From NCBI GenBank assembly GCA_039566865.1, contig CM076956.1:9187511-9251510 (forward strand): a DNA stretch of 64,000 nt, read 5' to 3'. Positions 25,801-34,582 of the stretch are shown in pieces. The stretch's first letter is position 1; each line of letters starts with the position of its first letter. Below the pieces are notes generated by a model. That model worked only from the letters and a program-made list of their open reading frames with translations, did not search any database and was not told the origin of the DNA. The position numbers were made by a program, and so were the translations under genes. This stretch comes from Aurelia coerulea (Eukaryota > Cnidaria > Scyphozoa > Semaeostomeae > Ulmaridae).

Positions 25801-28800
25801 ATATCATACATACCAAGTATATAGATAGAGATGCTTTTGGATAAAATCTCTAAAAACTGTTTGGCACCTGATTTTAACAAAGATCATTAGATATGAATTT
25901 ATTTGGGTTCCTCCTAGAAACCTTCCTAAAATCAGGCTGAGAAATTTCTTATATGAAGGCACCATTTCTCAAAAAAATCAGCCTTTCTTATAAATGTTTA
26001 AATTTCTTATAAAGTGGTTTCTATTTTCCGGGTTCTTACTGTATCACCGCTCCGAATAAACCATGTTAGAATAAAAAATGAAACAGTGACTTCGGAAAAC
26101 AAGTTTCTGTTATTTTACTATTGAAATATGTGTCGTTCTAAAATTTTCTTTGAAGAAGCTCTGAATTCATTGACATTCCTTTCTTGCTGGTAAAACATCA
26201 TAGTACATTTCCAGCGCAACTAGAACCAAGGGCGAATTTTATGAAACAAAAAACTTTAGGTTTCCGAAAAGACAAAGCGATTTGCTCCTCAGGAGAATAG
26301 ATTTCACAACTGTTCTGGGTGCACTCAATTAAATCAAAATAAGCATGAAAGGAGAATCATCATGGTTAGAGGTACAGAAGGTGTGAAAGCTATTCTTGAG
26401 GCTGCAAAATCGCTTTCTCTCAATCGGACCTGTATCCTTTGTTTTACAAAATTCCCCGCTGTTGTACGACCGTTCATCCACTACAAGCATGATTACGCGA
26501 GTAGTGGATCTTGCATATATACACGTATTTTTTCCATAAGAAACCGCTTGTAAGAAACGGAAGGCTCAATTTTTCGAAAGTTAAGAAGCAACCCTACCTG
26601 AATTTAATTTTCCTATCGCACTTAAAAATGTTTTGACACTGTGCAGTTATAGCAACTGTTTGGACATTATTTTGAGTGCGAATTATGTTATTTACTCGTT
26701 TTGAAATCTTACCAAGTAATTTGGGAACCCTTTAGGCAAAGCAAAATTAACTCTACACTTCCAGCATTGAAAATATAATAAACACGTAAGAAACTTTTGG
26801 TAGCAAAATGGCCCAAAAATTTAAGAAACTGCCTACCAGCCCCAAACCTTCGTTTCTTGTAACAAAATACGTGTAGCGGATCTTACTGAATCTTACAGTG
26901 GTGAATCAGCTAAAGCATCTGCTTAATGTTTGTTTTACCGGTATTGATTTGCGCCATTTTGATCACATTGTTTTTCAATCAGTCAATCATGTTGATAGGA
27001 CAGGTTACCATGCTTATACAGCCACACATGTAGTTCGCTTCCATTGGCTGAAAAGTTGGTAAATTTGTTTGTTAACTTCGAAAGAGTCCGTTGATTCCAC
27101 CACGCTGTCAAAAGAACTCCATTTTTAATTGCTAGATGAACAATTTGCCACCTAAATAGGCTTAGACACAATCTATGGACAGTTTACATAACATCTGGAC
27201 ATCTGAAGCAATACGGCCTAGACAATCATTAAATTGTTTACAAGATTGTGCAATAGATTTTGTGTTTGCAAGTACCTGCTGCGTCTTCCAAATGACCATG
27301 GTTTGTTTAGGTTTCTTGGATTTGAGGCTCAATATGGCAAATAAAGCTGCAGGAGTCCTTTAGGCCGGCCTCTTATCAGGGATCGTTGATTGAGTTTCGG
27401 TGCTCGTTGATAGCTTACGTCGAGAAAAAGATAGCCAGAAAGTTTTTAGTTAGCTATGCAAATGTTCTGCCCTTTTCATTCATCGTTTTTTGGCATGGCT
27501 GGGCCTCGGACGGGGCTGCCATTTGATCATAAAGTCTGCTTCTTCCACGTTTGTGAAGAAAGTAAAATTGTAAAAGCTGTGGAGTCCGTTAAAGATGCCA
27601 TTCTTATATTGAGAAAAACGCAGTCAGGCTGTTGTCTGGTTAGCTATATGCAAGGGTTTTTCCTTTTCATTGATCGTTCTTTTGGCACGGGGTCTGCTTC
27701 TTCCACACTTTGGGATCGAAATTTTAATGAACAAATAATACCACAGGGAGCCCCCCATAAAAATTAGTAAGAAGGAGAAGCCGCATTTCGTTTGCTTATG
27801 CTTTCTTACTACTTTTTATGGGGGCTCCCTGTGGTAATACAGTATTGCTTAACAATGTATAAACTCATTTGGAAATTTAAACCTGACGACGACAAATTCT
27901 GATACCCATATACTTTATAAGAAATCTACAGTAGCATACCCAAAAACATAGCATAGGTTCCAAATCTTTAAGTTGGCGTAAAAATGTGGGTGTAGAATTC
28001 TATGACCTATTTCTTCTAGTTGAATGGCTTGAAAGAAACTTTAGTTACTGATCTATAATTCTACCGTCAGACTTTCAAGAAATTTTGAATATTTTTCGAA
28101 ATTACAGCGTATCTTACATTTCAACTCATTTGAATATGTGACGTGATCAAATTTCTAAATCATAAACCAGATGAATGACAGACTTTTGCTTGATACCATA
28201 TTGTAGGAATTCATAAACTATGGTTTTCTTCGAAGTTATTTCATGCTGCGTCAAACGGCTTAGAAATTACGATGGTTTCAAGTTTTTTAAAAAATGTTTC
28301 TTGAATTCTTGAAAAAGAAGAATAACACATTAATTTTGGAACTATTGAAGATTTCAGAAAAGTCCAACGGTAGAATTATAGAGAATTAGCTAAAGTTTCT
28401 ACAAAGTCATTCAGTTCAAAGAAATTGGTCACTCAATTTTACACCAACCTTTTGGAAGATTTTCGATGGTTTTAAGTTTTTTTGGAAATTTTCTTGAATT
28501 CTTGAAAAAGAAGAAAAACAATCTAATTCTGAAAATATTGAATATTTCAGAAAAGTCCAACGGTAGAATTATAGAGAAATAGCTAAAGTTTGTACAAAGT
28601 CATTCAGTTATAGGTCACTCAATTTTACACCAGCCTTTTGGAAGATTTGGAACCTATGCTCAAAAACATAGCCTTGGTCGAAGAACTGACTGTACAGGAA
28701 AACTCACAAAAATGGCCCCTTTTAACGGTCATTCAAGCAAACGTACTTGCTCTATGATCACGAAAGTTGCTTTTTCTAATATCTAAGGAATTGAGGTATT

Positions 28801-31800
28801 TTGTCTCTTCATTTGGTCATTTTCGAAGTGACAGTCACTTGATGAATTGACAGTTTCTAAAAGTCAATGTTGCAGAACTGCTGGAAATTGGTACAATGCG
28901 AATTTACGTTTCTATTCCCTGAGGCTATTGACTTCTTGACCTGAGATTATCGTTTCGGTTTTAACTGGCCAGGTCGCAGATTTTTAGATCGAAGTCCACG
29001 TGGATATAATCATATTTGATATCTTACAACTAGGACTAATGATCGCTGAAGCTACTTAGACTTCTTAACGTGTAGGCTTAGCTTAGATATGTAGCCATGC
29101 CTTTATGAGTTTAGATCACGAGTTACATGTAGTACTCACACCGTTTTTAAGAAGTCTAGGTCAAAGTACGCGCTAGGGTGTCGCTAGCCCTGAAAAATTG
29201 GAGTGGAATTAGCTAGGAATAGCATGGGTTCCAAATCTTTAAAAAGGCTGGTGTAAAATTCAATGACCCATTTTTTTTAACTGGATGACTTCAAAGGAAC
29301 TTTAGCTATTTCTCAATGATTTTACCGTTGGACTTTTCTGACATCTTCAATATTTTCGGAATTAGAGTGTTTTGCTTCTTTTTCAAGAGTTCAAGAAAAA
29401 TGTTTGATAAAACTTGTTTCTACACTATTCGACGCAGAATGAAATATTTTCGAAGAAAACCATATTTTATGGATGTCTACAGTATAGTATCAAACAAAAG
29501 TCTGTCACTCATCTGGTTTATGATTTAGAAATTTGATGACGTCACATTCTCAAATGAGTTGAAATGTAAGATACGTTGTAATTTCGAAAAATATTCAAAA
29601 TTTCTTGCAAGTCCAACGTTAGATAAGTAAGTAGATAAGATAGATAAGTAGCTAAAGTTTCTTTCAAGCCATTCAACTAGAAGAAATATGTCATAGAATT
29701 TTACACCCACTTTTTTTACGCCAACTTAAAGATTTGGAACCTATGCTGCAAGGAATTGACATTTGAATGGTATGCAGCTCCTTTTGCTAATAAGTGAATT
29801 CAACCCTGAGAAAACTGGGGTGGATATATATATACACCAGTCCAGCTCCTGGTGATGGCCTTGATCTGCAGAAATTGTATGCACCAAACGCAAAAATTTC
29901 GGACGAATAGATTTTGGACAAAATAGATTAGGACAAAGAATTCACGGACGTTTTTCACAGTATTTCAGACATTTTTAGAGAAATTTTCGACGAAAACGAA
30001 AAATGATCTGTATACAGTTTGCTTTACTTCTTTTATGATAAAATTGTTATAAGTTTACATATATTTCAAGTTCTCAAAGGGGTTTTCGCCTGAAAGGAAA
30101 TCTCCATTGATTATTATTGATGATGATGAGAATGATTGCTAAAATGGATTTAGTCAAAGAAACTTTATATTTCATTAAAGACCCTGTGCTAACCAGCAGT
30201 CTTTGCAGGCATTCTTTGCAAGATAGATAAACAACCAAATGTAAACAACCTTGTGCAAGATGACACGTGCAAGGTATGCAAGTTGGAATGGCTCCTTTGA
30301 AATTGGAGAAAGGGAATATCAAATTTTGGACTCTACAGCATTGTCTATGTAACAGCGCCATTCAGTTGGAAACTTTATCAGAGATTTGTTTTGTTATCAG
30401 GAAGAACAGCATTTCATTGTACATTCTTAAATTAGCTCACAAGCTGACGAGACTTTCTTCTGTTCTTTTGGGGACTAGGAATTTTTGCAATGATCTGTGG
30501 GATTTTAAGGGTCTCTGAAAATGCATTGTGGGATAGCTGATGACCACAAAGACCCATGGTTAGCACAGGGTCTTTAAGTGACTCTTGCAGCACTGTCCTC
30601 TTTCTTTGTAAAGTTTTCCGTGTGCAAGCCATTACATCATTGGCAGATTTAGGGGGCAAATGGAAGCAACAGCAACTGCCCCCCCCCCCCTTCATGATGA
30701 AAACTCAGCTTGGCACCTCTTTTTTGGCGAGAGAAGTGCCCTTCATCCTGACTCTAACACACAATTTTTATTGTTTCGATTTAGATATGGGGGGGCATAT
30801 AAATCAAGGCATTATTTAGTAGTAAATCAAAGAATTTTCTTTAAAAAGCGCCCCACTTTCCATTATATATTATATTCTTGGCGCCCTCTTTGCAAGTTGC
30901 CCCCCCCCCTTCAACTACGGGCTGGATCCGCCCCTGCATTACATTCTGAAACAGCACAATTGCCTTCCTTTGAGTTATTTTGGACAGTAAGTAACTTACA
31001 GATTATTTTCGGAAAGAACAAAGAATAATTTACAGCCAAATACACCACCGTCTTCAAAATTGGAGCCTATTGAAAGGTCTTATAATTGGGGCCATTTTGC
31101 TCACCACAGGTGGTATAAACTTCAAGAATATATAATTCCCTCTCAATAACGCTCGACAATTCCGTTTTGGACTTACCAACGTCATTGGTAACTTGGTAAC
31201 AACGTCATTTGGACTTACCAACGTCAGATTCACAAACGTTATTCTACCGCCAGAAGACATGATATTTTTTGTAAAATTGTGATCCCTGTGTGCATATCTG
31301 AAGAAAGTTGTGCTGTATGTTATTTAGCTTGAAAAATGTGCTGTCTCCAATGAATAGTGCTCTAAAAATTCCGTTTTGGACTTATCAATGTCATTGGTAA
31401 CTCAGAATCACTTCCTTTATTTGTGATCCCTGTGTGCATTTCTAAAGAAAGCTGTTGAAGAATAGAATCTGCTTTCCCCAATAAACAGTGCTGTAGATAT
31501 TCTATTTTGCACTTATCGATCTCATTAGAAACTCAGAATCACAACTTTTATTCCATAACAAGAAGAAAAACATGTTTTAAAACTATGATCCCTGTGTGCA
31601 TATGTGTTCTCTCCCCTATAAATAGTGCTCCAAAAAATTCTGTATTAGACATGTTGATCTCATTGGCAACTCAAGTCAAATCGAATCTTCCTTACATAAC
31701 TAGAAGGGGGGATATATTTGGGTAGGGCTGTGATCTCTGTGCATCTTTAAAAAACATGTTGCTTCCTTCCAAATGTTTCAAGGCGATACCCAACAAAATA

Positions 31801-34581
31801 TGTGGAAAATTATTTCAAAATGATAATGGAAGCTTTAAAAACATTATATTTCGCCTGGATCAAGGGGCAAATCACTCACGAAAAATCTTGTCTACTTTTG
31901 GGGAAAATCCATTTGTTTCCTCGAAAACTCCTTTAAAAATCGCTAAAAATCTTGTAATCTTGTCTCCTTTTTGAATTTTCTATTAAATGGTTTACACCTT
32001 GGCCTTGGTGATTGTTAACGAAACACAAATTCAGATTTGAAATCAGGTTTCTTTGCGCGGGCTGTGGCAGTGCATGTAGCCTGTCCCTGTTTGTGCAAAC
32101 TAGCACGAGGGGCTTATACGAGAAGTGGATTTGATAGACATGGGTGCATTTGCAGGAGCTTACCCTGGGTACCAGAGCCTTATCAAAAAGTTGGGGGACG
32201 AAGAAAAAAAAAGAAAACGAAGGAAAGAAGAGAGAACTTCTTCTTTCCTTCCCTTTCCTTTTTTTTTTCTTTTCGTCCCCCAACTTTTTAATAAGGCTCT
32301 GGTACCCAGGGTAGAAATTCTCAAAATAGAATTCAAATTTAAACATTAATGAACAATACAATTTATAAATGTTTCCGTTCGAGTTTAACGGTTTCGACCA
32401 AAATGATTTACCATTTGGTATTATGTTTCCTGGAAATCTTGAAAACAATCGTTGAAAATGAAAATAGAGCGATTTACTTTCAATCACTTCTGCAGTATAT
32501 TGTGCAGTTCCGTTAAATCCAATGCTGATAAATGCACCCTGTCAATGAATGTCTAAATGAATGAATCAAGCTCATTGCTTATTGCAAGGGAAATCCGAAA
32601 GGCAGTCAGATTTCCTTGTGGACACTTGATCAAATATCAGGGAGTTGCTTTCGAAGTACGTGCATCATATCTTCCACTGTCTTCTCTCTTCTGATCCTTT
32701 TCGTCGGTCGGTCTGCTTCAGTTTATGCAGCAAACATTGAGGCACAGGGTAACAAGCGGTCTAAAACCTAGACTGATTACCTTAGTCCTAGTCTAAATCC
32801 ATACCAAAACATAAACAAACGATCGCAAAGCATGCCGGTCAACAGTCGCTCTTTAAAGAGCTGTTGTCACCCAGGGTCCTTTGCGGGTGCGCTGACATTT
32901 CAGACTGTCTGAAAATCAAATTTGGCCTAAACAGAATTTGTAGATCCACAGTACAGTTGAACTGATAGGAAGTACACTTAAACCTAGACCAAATAAAACT
33001 TGTCTATAAGTTCAACTTCTGCATTGTGGATCCATGGTTTCCATGTTAGGCCAAATTTGATTTTCAGACAGTCTGAAATTTCAGCGTGCCTGCAAAGGAC
33101 ACTGGATGACTATTGCCCTTGAACCGGCATGCATTGCGATTGTTTCTTTCGTTTTCAGTGGATTTTATGGATTTATTTATATTCAAAGAGAGTACAAAGA
33201 CCAGCATGCCTTTCGCGAAGTCAGTGACTTGCTCTGCACAGCTTCCAGAATAACTGACTGTACGAAATTAAAAAACAAAGGCAAATGATGGTAAAGGCTG
33301 CTGGTCTTTGCACTCCCTTTAAATGTCTAACACACGTAATGAAAAATAAGTCCGTATCTTTGAGCTGTAGCTACGGTACGTTAATGTTGAGCGACATCGC
33401 ATTTGTTTTCATGCGACATGAAATTAGGCCACCTTTAAGCAATGCTCGTCAATTGCCAAAGAGCCTCAAAGCCTAAGGGGTGGAGAAAAGCACATAGTAA
33501 GAAAAGTCAATGCTCCTTGTATTTATTTGACTGAAAAACAAGGAAGGACCCCCTTAGCTACTTTCCTGCCTAGAATCATTACATTTTAGTTGAGATATAG
33601 GAAGCAATAAGATCAGTAAAGGAGCCATTGGTTCTTTGGTCTTTAATCTTCAATACTCAGTTCTTCGGGATACACGGATTTCCCATACTTTTCTATGAAG
33701 AACAAACAGATTTGTCATTACCAAGGACTGCTTCCAGAGCACATGGAATGGGAAATAATGCAGGGGAAATCTTGTTACCTTTTATGTGTAGAGTTTTCAA
33801 TATCCGAATGAGGTTTCAAAATATCAAGACAGTGCCTTGCCATGAAAATGTGCATGGTTTTTGGGGTATGGTTTCTGAAAAATTTTATGAATGTTTGGTA
33901 CGATATATGAAGGTCGAAAGAGGCATTTCCTTATCGCTTCCCTTGTGAAGGTGCTCTCCCGGGGTCTTTTGTTCTGAAAGTTGTGATTGGAACAGTTGTA
34001 ATAACGATAATGAAAGTGATGAATTCAAAATCGGCTGTTATCTAAAAATATCTCAGCTGAACCTCTTGAAAACGAGTAAACTTCGCTTAGTCCCTCAATT
34101 AGTCCCTCGATTTCTCTGTTTTTATTTTTGCCGATGGCCATCTCATTTTATTAATGATAGAACTGCTCTAAGGAACGCAACGAGATTTTGTTACCATACC
34201 AGCTTGATGAATTTTATAATTTTCTTTCTATTAGCAAGTTTGTTATAAATGCTCCACCATATACAAGAGCACTTGTTCCTTGTAATCTTTGGCTCTTTTT
34301 TAAATGCTGCCATAGGCCAATTATTTCGTTTCATCTCCCCATATTACTCTTCTTACTCCATAGCTGTTTTTACGCACTTGTTATCACTGCCATCTGCCTT
34401 TTAATAGCATCGAAGACAACTACGAAAGCAAGCATCATACAAGTATGTAAATCGCCAAGTAGCTCAAGAGAAGTTAGAAAAACGAAGAAGTGAAATGGAA
34501 CTTCCAATCGATGAACTGGACACAGTGTTTCATACGATCACAGAGGCTGATGTTATCGCCGCTAAGAATCAAGGAAAATAA
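10770..34581 (+). CDS. BRIX1: ribosome biogenesis protein BRX1 (BRIX1), 11 exons
   Basis: Exons: 10770-10853, 13966-14021, 14278-14330, 17817-17860, 18222-18292, 19327-19376, 20282-20355, 21883-22035, 23524-23560, 25447-25541, 34408-34581. They join in frame to 296 codons plus TAA, close to yeast Brx1 (about 290) and shorter than human (353). The Brix domain spans about residues 30-240: RGINHRARHLM, RKDEVQVVNEV, CELKNCNRCIFF, HGPSVKF, LTGNCLKGSRPLLSF, STPNLHPKSKPFFDHVF, NRIWFRN, EIGPRFVLNPIRIF, YENPHY. Known role: a nucleolar factor for 60S subunit assembly and 27S pre-rRNA processing. The N-terminus is lysine/arginine-rich; the tail is a shorter charged helix than in vertebrates. ATG at 10770 has a strong context (A at -3, G at +4). 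Expression is presumably constitutive. Confidence 0.96.
11135..11640. mobile_element. nested-palindrome foldback element with GCGGACAT repeats
   Basis: Ends GGCCAGGTCTAAAA and TTTTAGACCTGGCC. Flanked by a perfect 10-bp direct repeat aaacgaaatg (11125-11134 and 11641-11650). Inside, three local palindromes (CGCGTTTTAGGTTTTT with its complement) sit within one large palindrome centred near 11380, with repeated GCGGACATCGCGGACAT at both ends. No ORF of note. Confidence 0.88.
12245..12600. mobile_element. probable inverted-repeat element in BRX1 intron 1
   Basis: Inverted motifs around gtttacactatgacggcat and cggtatagtgtaagcgg, plus acaaaatgaat and attcattttgt, suggest a degraded TIR element. 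Boundaries are uncertain. Confidence 0.4.
13021..13043 (+). other. cryptic or alternative microexon in BRX1 intron 1
   Basis: A 23-base segment lies between a good acceptor (ttcttctacag) and an almost perfect donor (gtaagtag). In frame after exon 1 it would read PIEGIVS, plausible for a BRX1 linker. Including it shifts exon 2 out of frame, while skipping it leaves the whole gene in frame. It may be a poison exon, a non-coding leftover, or a coding exon with one sequence error. Confidence 0.3.
13168..13432. repeat. tandem duplication, two copies of about 140 bases
   Basis: The segments beginning at about 13168 and 13307 share caagttctttt, tcagcaatctcgccttttga and ttttcttcttttgtgtgatt with few differences. 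Confidence 0.8.
13966..14021 (+). CDS. BRIX1: BRX1 exon 2 (start of Brix domain)
   Basis: Acceptor ttttcttttag, donor gtatta, phase 0 to 2. It encodes KWTNKQRVLVFCQRGINH, matching the first strand and RGI motif of Brix domains. Confidence 0.95.
14278..14330 (+). CDS. BRIX1: BRX1 exon 3
   Basis: Acceptor ctctgtag, donor gtttga, phase 2 to 1. It encodes ARHLMLDLRSLLPHSRA, the conserved RHLM-DLR-LMPHS element of BRX1. Confidence 0.95.
14331..15198. other. BRX1 intron 3, left part
   Basis: No exon or named repeat identified. AT-rich unique-looking sequence. Confidence 0.5.
15636..15706. repeat. 20-bp minisatellite
   Basis: About 3.5 copies of ATGATGCATTGCGGCATGGT in the left palindrome arm. 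The right arm holds only about two complementary copies (near 16790-16825). Confidence 0.85.
15851..16676. mobile_element. hAT-like non-autonomous element in the palindrome loop
   Basis: Termini AAGGAAGCCGGAGCC and GCTTCCGGCGCCTCTG. Flanked by cttctttca (15842-15850 and 16677-16685), consistent with an 8-bp duplication. The left end has the gggggcagctgccccc palindrome common in such elements. No transposase frame. Confidence 0.7.
17817..17860 (+). CDS. BRIX1: BRX1 exon 4
   Basis: Acceptor ctttttcag, donor gtattg, phase 1 to 0. It encodes NKLDRKDEVQVVNE, equivalent to KMDRKDKLFVINE of vertebrate BRIX1. Confidence 0.95.
18222..18292 (+). CDS. BRIX1: BRX1 exon 5
   Basis: Acceptor tttctccag, donor gtaaga, phase 0 to 2. 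It encodes VCELKNCNRCIFFQMRRKQD and a hydrophobic end; the tryptophan codon is completed by exon 6. Confidence 0.95.
18735..19115 (-). mobile_element. hAT-like MITE, reverse-complement copy of 60042-60477
   Basis: Reverse complement shares ccttctattg, gccagatttcaaag, caaacattgc and the end catgcacttttctcacctctg with the intact copy. The left terminus is missing or diverged. It lies between BRX1 exons 5 and 6. Confidence 0.75.
19327..19376 (+). CDS. BRIX1: BRX1 exon 6
   Basis: Acceptor tttccaag, donor gtaagt, phase 2 to 1. It encodes MSCVPHGPSVKFQVEN, with the conserved PHGPS-KF motif. Confidence 0.95.
19563..20053. mobile_element. MITE family B, degraded copy
   Basis: The right end GATTTGGAACCTATGCT is intact and the left end is decayed (agcttagatttcaaatc). 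Flanks aaatcagtc and gaatcagcc match at 7 of 9 positions. Confidence 0.8.
20282..20355 (+). CDS. BRIX1: BRX1 exon 7
   Basis: Acceptor ttattctag, donor gtaaat, phase 1 to 0. It encodes HTMDELKLTGNCLKGSRPLL, nearly identical to the hallmark TGNCLKGSRPLLSF block. Confidence 0.97.
20356..21882. other. BRX1 intron 7
   Basis: Positions about 20590-20935 resemble a non-LTR retrotransposon 3' end (ending gctgaaataaaagtattgc followed by an ATT-rich tail). The remainder is AT-rich with no recognised feature. Confidence 0.35.
21883..22035 (+). CDS. BRIX1: BRX1 exon 8
   Basis: Acceptor tttgaag, donor gtacct, phase 0, 51 codons. It contains LLKELFTQIFSTPNLHPKSK and FDHVFNFSIVDNRIWFRNYQ, the core of the second half of the Brix domain. 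Confidence 0.97.
22042..22450. repeat. 100-bp minisatellite next to BRX1 exon 8
   Basis: Repeats of about 100 bases containing aagttttgattggaaattt, agaagggatttagatcatta and tttttggcacagtac, with two full copies (from about 22140 and 22240) and partial ones on both sides. Confidence 0.85.
22780..23030. mobile_element. small inverted-repeat element, BRX1 intron 8
   Basis: The left arm (gatagttcaaagctggctct ... aaaccagagc ... gaagcac) and right arm (gtgcttcaag ... gctctggttt ... caaatttgaactat) are complementary. Confidence 0.65.
23524..23560 (+). CDS. BRIX1: BRX1 exon 9
   Basis: A 37-base exon (acceptor atttcag, donor gtaata), phase 0 to 1. It encodes IVNQNDFSLTEI, equivalent to IIEEDAALVEI of the human protein. 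Confidence 0.93.
24089..24541. mobile_element. MITE family A, copy 2
   Basis: Termini AGCATAGGGCTAAAATC and GATTTGAGCCCATTGCT. Perfect 9-bp duplication aatctttca (24080-24088 and 24542-24550). The internal CRE-like site is mutated to taacgtca. Confidence 0.9.
25447..25541 (+). CDS. BRIX1: BRX1 exon 10
   Basis: Acceptor aactttcag, donor gtttgt, phase 1 to 0. It encodes PRFVLNPIRIFSGSFGGST and YENPHYVSPNE, the closing GPRFVL-IF-GSFGG-YENPHY signature. Confidence 0.97.
25614..26041. mobile_element. Tc1/mariner- or pogo-like MITE
   Basis: Termini CAGTAAGAGCCCGCAAAATA and TATTTTCCGGGTTCTTACTG, bordered by TA on both sides (25612-25613, 26042-26043). 428 bases, no transposase. It lies 70 bases after BRX1 exon 10. 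Confidence 0.82.
26521..26874. mobile_element. dispersed repeat F, copy 1
   Basis: Begins ACACGTATTTT and ends AAAATACGTGT. The internal part (aagaaaccgctt, ggctcaattttt, gaagcaaccctacctgaatt, caactgtttggacattatt) recurs at 53620-53820. Confidence 0.7.
27739..27836. mobile_element. 98-bp hairpin MITE
   Basis: TACCACAGGGAGCCCCC at the left is complemented by GGGGGCTCCCTGTGGTA at the right, with a loop of about 45 bases. Confidence 0.85.
27950..28660. mobile_element. MITE family B, copy with internal tandem duplication
   Basis: Termini AGCATAGGTTCC and GGAACCTATGCT. Perfect 9-bp duplication caaaaacat (27941-27949 and 28661-28669). About 190 bases of the right arm occur twice in tandem (about 28268-28462 and 28463-28650). 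Confidence 0.92.
29221..29747. mobile_element. MITE family B, copy 3
   Basis: Termini AGCATGGGTTCC and GGAACCTATGCT. Flanks gctaggaat and gcaaggaat differ at one of 9 bases. TGACGTCA at 29537-29544. Confidence 0.9.
29748..31154. other. BRX1 intron 10, repeat-derived middle
   Basis: 30630-30940 has C runs and the end gggctggatccgcccctgc, resembling the terminus of a hAT-type element. Reading frames across the C runs are not genes. Confidence 0.4.
31155..31720. repeat. degenerate minisatellite, BRX1 intron 10
   Basis: About four units of roughly 130-200 bases sharing aattccgttttggactta, tcattggtaactcagaatca and gtgatccctgtgtgcat. Confidence 0.7.
32161..32313. mobile_element. hairpin element TACCCTGGGTACCAG
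   Basis: Arms of about 45 bases (taccctgggtaccagagcct and its complement) enclose a purine/pyrimidine-rich loop. A related short hairpin with ccctgggtaccaga is at 39204-39248. Confidence 0.85.
32873..33108. mobile_element. inverted-repeat element around CAGACTGTCTG
   Basis: The left part (cccagggtcctttgcgggtg ... actgtctgaaaatcaaattt) is the complement of the right (aaatttgattttcagacagt ... cctgcaaaggacactgg). One arm recurs alone at 48640-48690. Confidence 0.75.
33109..34407. other. distal part of BRX1 intron 10
   Basis: No exon supported apart from the terminal BRX1 exon at 34408. Several short open frames without splice support. Confidence 0.45.
34408..34581 (+). CDS. BRIX1: BRX1 exon 11 (C-terminal tail and stop)
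   Basis: Lies 8.9 kb after exon 10, with acceptor ccttttaatag. The phase-0 frame reads HRRQLRKQASYKYVNRQVAQ and continues to VIAAKNQGK and TAA. HRR-x-R-x-A-x-KY and the following Q-V helix match the post-Brix tail of BRIX1 (HRRVIRSITAAKY). An AATAAA (34577-34582) overlaps the stop codon. Confidence 0.85.
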   Translation, partial: HRRQLRKQASYKYVNRQVAQEKLEKRRSEMELPIDELDTVFHTITEADVIAAKNQGK

Positions 34582-34582
34582 A
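34577..34582 (+). promoter_or_regulatory. BRIX1: AATAAA overlapping the BRX1 stop codon
   Basis: The hexamer overlaps TAA (34579-34581). If it is the polyadenylation signal, the 3'UTR is only some 10-30 bases long. Other signals may be used. Confidence 0.35.

Noticed and set aside
30556..31028. Overlapping frames of 87-122 codons with proline runs
   Set aside because: They cross C homopolymers in repeat-derived intron sequence and show no conserved motif.
33106..33948. Frames of 60-106 codons before the last BRX1 exon
   Set aside because: None shows BRX1 or other family similarity or suitable splice borders; the tail exon at 34408 explains the gene.
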